6,506 nt of DNA from NCBI GenBank assembly GCA_029239575.1, contig JARBUP010000161.1, positions 1 through 6,506 of the forward strand, given 5' to 3'. The notes beneath the pieces are model-generated. The model saw nothing but the letters and a program-made list of their open reading frames with translations, was not told the origin of the DNA and did not search any database. The position numbers and the translations under genes are program-made. Source of the stretch: Bacillota bacterium (GTDB taxonomy: Bacteria; Bacillota; Clostridia; Tissierellales; Sedimentibacteraceae). This document shows positions 4,043 to 6,506 of this stretch, piece after piece (position 1 is the stretch's first letter; every line of letters begins with the position of its first letter).

Positions 4043-5956
4043 TTATTTAAGACCCATTTTTTGTCTTTTCTTATTTATATGAGTTTCCATATCTATTGCA
4101 GCTTGAACCGGATCATCTCCTAATGCAACTTTTCCTCCAGTTAAACTTTCAACATCTTCAGTTAAAAGTTTTACTAGTTTTGGAGCACCTGTAATAAATG
4201 GTGTAGGAGATAAATGTGTATAACATCCATAAGCTACTGCAAATAATCCATCTATAGTAGCTTTTTGTTCCATCCATTCTGGTGCAGTTACTGCTATAGG
4301 TAAATCAGAAATATCCACATCTAAATGATCTGCTAATGCAGTTACTAACATAGATATTCTTCCTGTATCAGTACAAGTACCAAAACTTAATACAGGTGGA
4401 ATTCCCAAAGCTTTACAAACTGCTTTTAAACCATCTCCTGCTAATTCCTGAGCATCAAGATTGCACATGCCAGCAACTTCTAAGCCGTGGTTACCACAAC
4501 CACCTGCTACAACAAGTATATCTCTTTTAATTAATTCCTTTGTAATATTTACTGTATTCCAGTCATGAGGACCATTTCTTAATGTAGCGCAGTTTGCTAA
4601 AGCTACAATACCTTTTATTTGTCCTTTTACTATTACATCTACTAAAACATTTAAATCATTACCTATTGCACCTAACACTGCTTCTGTAGAAAAACCTGCT
4701 ATAGCTTTTGTTACTTTTTTAGGAACCATCGGCTTAATATTACCATGTCTTTTTTTGAAATTTTCTATGGCTATGTTGATACAGTTTTCAGCCATTTCAT
4801 CTGCTTTAGCAGGATAATATGGCATTATATGTTCTGTACCTGGAACTCCTATAATTGTGCTTACGCTCACTAAAGCAAATTGATATTTTTCTGCATACTG
4901 ATCTATATCCGGTGGTGAACAGTTTTCTTCCATTACTAATGCATCCACTGTTCCTGTAGCAAGGAAAGGTTCTATAGCAAGCCAGTTACCCATTAAACCA
5001 ACAAATACATCATCAACCTCAAATCTTTGTAATAGTTCTTGACCAGTTTCAATAGAACCAACTATATGAATTCCTTTTGCTCCTGCTTTCTTAGCTCTCT
5101 CTTGATATTCTTGCAATTTAGCTTTTTGTAAAGTTGCAACTCCAATCCAAGGTTGATGGCCATTAAATGCTATATTAACATAATCAGGGTCCATTATACC
5201 TAAATCAACATCAACTACGTGCGGAGCAGGGGTTCCGAATAAAATATCTTGAGTCATTTCAAGACCAATTTGAGCTGTATAAATTGTAGATAATCCTAAA
5301 CGAAGTGCTTTTTTTGCTAATGACACATAATCTCCATCAACGTTAGTTAAGCAGCTTGCTATAGCATTTTCAGAATCATGCTGAACACCAGTTGGATAAA
5401 TATTTAAATCTCTCCAAATTTGTTTTCTTTTCCTTGGTGCAAAAGCTTCAACCATAACACTTTCACAATCAGGATTTGTTTTCATTTCTTTATCAAGAAG
5501 TTCAGCAAGTTGTATAGCCATTTGATTTACATCTTGATTAGCATTGATTCCTGTTTTTTCACACATCCATTTTAATTTTTCTACGTCTTTAATTTGAAAT
5601 GGTGTTTTTCCTTCACCTGTAGCTTTTAAAGTTCTAAAAGCTTCGTAAGCATGATGAGCATATGTAGCAGCACCCATTATATTTCTCATTAAAAGATTAC
5701 GCATTGCCATTGCATCAGGACCTATTCCACAAACACCTTTTGTAGCACCTGTTTTTTCGCTTATTCTACAAGGTCCTTGAGTACAAAGTTGGCAGCTTAA
5801 TCCCTCAAGACAAAATGTACAGCGTATTTTTTCTTGGTCAGGCCATCTTGAAAATACACTTGATAGCCCATCTTCTTTAATTCTTTTTAACATTTCTTCA
5901 ACAGAATCGTGATAACTTACACGGCCTTCCATTCTTTCTAAAACTTTTTCAGACAT
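4043..5956 (-). CDS. cooS: CooS-family CODH-fold protein lacking one C-cluster cysteine (CooS-V-like; hybrid-cluster-type active site likely)
   Basis: A 637-residue anaerobic carbon monoxide dehydrogenase homologue of full family length. The N-terminal cysteines C46, C49, C55, C58, C63 and C76 should hold the B-cluster and a CX2C-type D-cluster; the second CX7C D-cluster cysteine is S54. Compared from memory with C. hydrogenoformans CODH-II, the active-site ligands H261, C333, C446, C476 and C526 are kept as H267, C346, C456, C487 and C528, and K563 as K565. However, C295 is E303 (IVGSIETGQE), H93 is Y99, and the His channel is reduced (E105, R108). The same cysteine loss defines CooS-V, reported to carry an Fe-S-oxo hybrid cluster, to lack CO activity and to react with hydroxylamine. 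True CO oxidation is therefore doubtful. No cooC, cooF or acs genes adjoin; a manganese catalase lies upstream. The start at 5956 is chosen over an in-frame TTG at 5998 because of GGAGGG just before it. Confidence 0.93.
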   Translation of the reverse strand: MSEKVLERMEGRVSYHDSVEEMLKRIKEDGLSSVFSRWPDQEKIRCTFCLEGLSCQLCTQGPCRISEKTGATKGVCGIGPDAMAMRNLLMRNIMGAATYAHHAYEAFRTLKATGEGKTPFQIKDVEKLKWMCEKTGINANQDVNQMAIQLAELLDKEMKTNPDCESVMVEAFAPRKRKQIWRDLNIYPTGVQHDSENAIASCLTNVDGDYVSLAKKALRLGLSTIYTAQIGLEMTQDILFGTPAPHVVDVDLGIMDPDYVNIAFNGHQPWIGVATLQKAKLQEYQERAKKAGAKGIHIVGSIETGQELLQRFEVDDVFVGLMGNWLAIEPFLATGTVDALVMEENCSPPDIDQYAEKYQFALVSVSTIIGVPGTEHIMPYYPAKADEMAENCINIAIENFKKRHGNIKPMVPKKVTKAIAGFSTEAVLGAIGNDLNVLVDVIVKGQIKGIVALANCATLRNGPHDWNTVNITKELIKRDILVVAGGCGNHGLEVAGMCNLDAQELAGDGLKAVCKALGIPPVLSFGTCTDTGRISMLVTALADHLDVDISDLPIAVTAPEWMEQKATIDGLFAVAYGCYTHLSPTPFITGAPKLVKLLTEDVESLTGGKVALGDDPVQAAIDMETHINKKRQKMGLK

Positions 5957-5966
5957 ATTACCCTCC
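5954..5966 (-). promoter_or_regulatory. Ribosome binding site that decides the cooS start
   Basis: On the minus strand GGAGGG (5961-5966) is followed after four bases by ATG (5954-5956). The upstream in-frame ATG and TTG codons (to 5998) would add 14 residues that resemble no family N-terminus and have no ribosome binding site. Confidence 0.85.
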
Positions 5967-5996
5967 ATAATTAAATTATTCATAAGTATTATTGAC

Positions 5997-6044
5997 AATT
6001 TAAAATATAAAATTCTTAAATATGGAATTTTTATATTTTAAATT
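5997..6044. repeat. Long AT-rich inverted repeat upstream of cooS
   Basis: A 19-base arm (5997-6015) and a 20-base arm (6025-6044) are complementary at all positions except one extra T in a run, around a 9-base centre. It ends about 40 bases upstream of the cooS start codon and lies just downstream of the catalase terminator, so it is in the cooS promoter or leader region. I see no convincing -35/-10 pair there. It could be an operator, a cruciform-forming site or an RNA hairpin. Confidence 0.55.
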
Positions 6045-6052
6045 AATTACTT

Positions 6053-6082
6053 AAATTTAAAAGGTCCACATAAAGTGAACCT
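6053..6082 (-). terminator. Probable terminator of the manganese catalase gene
   Basis: AGGTTCAC (6075-6082) and GTGGACCT (6062-6069), read on the minus strand, form an 8-bp stem with one U-G wobble and a 5-base loop. Four Ts and then an AT-rich stretch follow. The short T-run makes it a moderate terminator. Confidence 0.6.
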
Positions 6083-6092
6083 CAAACATAAA

Positions 6093-6506
6093 TTATTTTT
6101 TTGGTGATGGATCTGTAAACCTTGGTGGAGTAGGATTATTAGCGTTGAAATATTGGCCACCTGGTGAAGATAAATTGAAATAAAGTTTAGAGTCAGCTGT
6201 AATTCCCCAATCCTTTAATGAACCTGTATCTTGAAGTTTATTAAATGCTTCTCTAAACATTGTATTGTGAGCTTCTTCTCTGTTTAATAAAAAATCAATA
6301 GTATCTCTAACACCTTTATCATTTATTTGTCTGTGTAAATACTCATAAACAACTTTAGCTCTTTGTTCCGCAGCTATATTTGATAATATATCTGCTGCTA
6401 AATCTCCAGTTTCTTCTATATATGCTGCAGTCCACAAATATCCTGAAGCATTAGACAATGCAGGAGTTAAACCTGTTGAAACATGAGCTTGAATATTGCC
6501 TATAGT
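6093..6506 (-). CDS. Manganese catalase (CotJC-like), C-terminal part, gene cut by the window edge
   Basis: The frame is open to the window edge, so 137 C-terminal residues are visible and the 5' part is missing. The start-like TTG at 6456-6458 is an internal leucine codon: translation continues upstream as TIGNIQAHVSTGLTPA. NIAAEQRAKVVYEYL (fragment residues 43-57) and LLNREEAHNTMF (73-84) match the second half of the dimanganese four-helix bundle. E47 and H80 correspond to the Glu and His ligands of the second metal. Such enzymes split hydrogen peroxide into water and oxygen in the cytoplasm; related CotJC proteins occur in spore coats. The tail is rich in Pro and Asn (NNPTPPRFTDPSPKK). It precedes cooS in the same direction, with a probable terminator between. 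The first Mn ligands lie outside the window and cannot be checked. Confidence 0.85.
   Translation of the reverse strand, partial: TIGNIQAHVSTGLTPALSNASGYLWTAAYIEETGDLAADILSNIAAEQRAKVVYEYLHRQINDKGVRDTIDFLLNREEAHNTMFREAFNKLQDTGSLKDWGITADSKLYFNLSSPGGQYFNANNPTPPRFTDPSPKK

Noticed and set aside
5957..5998. Longer N-terminus for cooS starting at an in-frame TTG
   Set aside because: The GGAGGG site sits directly before the ATG at 5956; the added 14 residues have no family counterpart and no ribosome binding site.
5970..5998. TTGTCA (5993-5998) with TTTAAT as a cooS promoter
   Set aside because: The transcription start would fall at or inside the ribosome binding site, leaving no usable leader.
6456..6458. 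TTG as the start of the catalase gene (121-residue protein)
   Set aside because: The frame continues to the window edge with family-like residues, and half of the four-helix bundle would be missing; it is a gene cut by the window, not a short gene.

Overview
The window is AT-rich chromosomal DNA from what looks like a strictly anaerobic low-GC Firmicute (Clostridia or Tissierellia type). This is inferred from the base composition, strong AGGAGG ribosome binding sites, a CooS-family Fe-S protein, a CotJC-like manganese catalase, and the NusG-domain-II/Gx-transporter pair. Every gene except the cold-shock gene lies on the minus strand.

Layout in + coordinates: (i) 4-881, a two-gene unit with a 4-bp overlap: a Gx-transporter/heptaprenyl-diphosphate-synthase-component-I family membrane protein and, upstream of it, a membrane-anchored NusG-domain-II protein. 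The unit has its own near-consensus promoter (932-961). (ii) 1057-1953, a PstS-type phosphate-binding lipoprotein whose two sequence halves are in swapped order (a circular permutation), with its own terminator and a possible Pho box upstream. (iii) 2105-2479, a bacterial PH-domain protein, then 2537-3265, a two-helix membrane-anchored protein of unknown function that probably starts at a rare ATT codon. (iv) 3266-3588, a 323-base divergent regulatory region. It holds minus-strand promoters for the membrane protein and, on the plus strand, a near-consensus promoter plus a long cspA leader containing a 26-position hairpin followed by eight Ts. (v) 3589-3789, cspA, then its terminator. (vi) 3848-4026, a nested palindromic, MITE-like repeat between the convergent cspA and cooS. 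(vii) 4043-5956, a CooS-family protein annotated by homology as carbon monoxide dehydrogenase but lacking one cysteine ligand of the Ni-Fe C-cluster. A glutamate takes its place, as in hybrid-cluster proteins and as expected of the CooS-V type. (viii) 6093-6506, the C-terminal part of a manganese catalase that runs off the window.

Most genes are separate, each with its own promoter or terminator. A loose common theme is redox and stress physiology: possible flavin-dependent extracellular electron transfer components, a CODH-fold hybrid-cluster-like enzyme next to a peroxide-degrading catalase, and a cold-shock protein. No complete novel multi-gene defence or mobile system is visible. The strongest unusual signals are the permuted PstS, the ligand-swapped CooS, the terminator-like cspA leader, and the ATT-start membrane protein.
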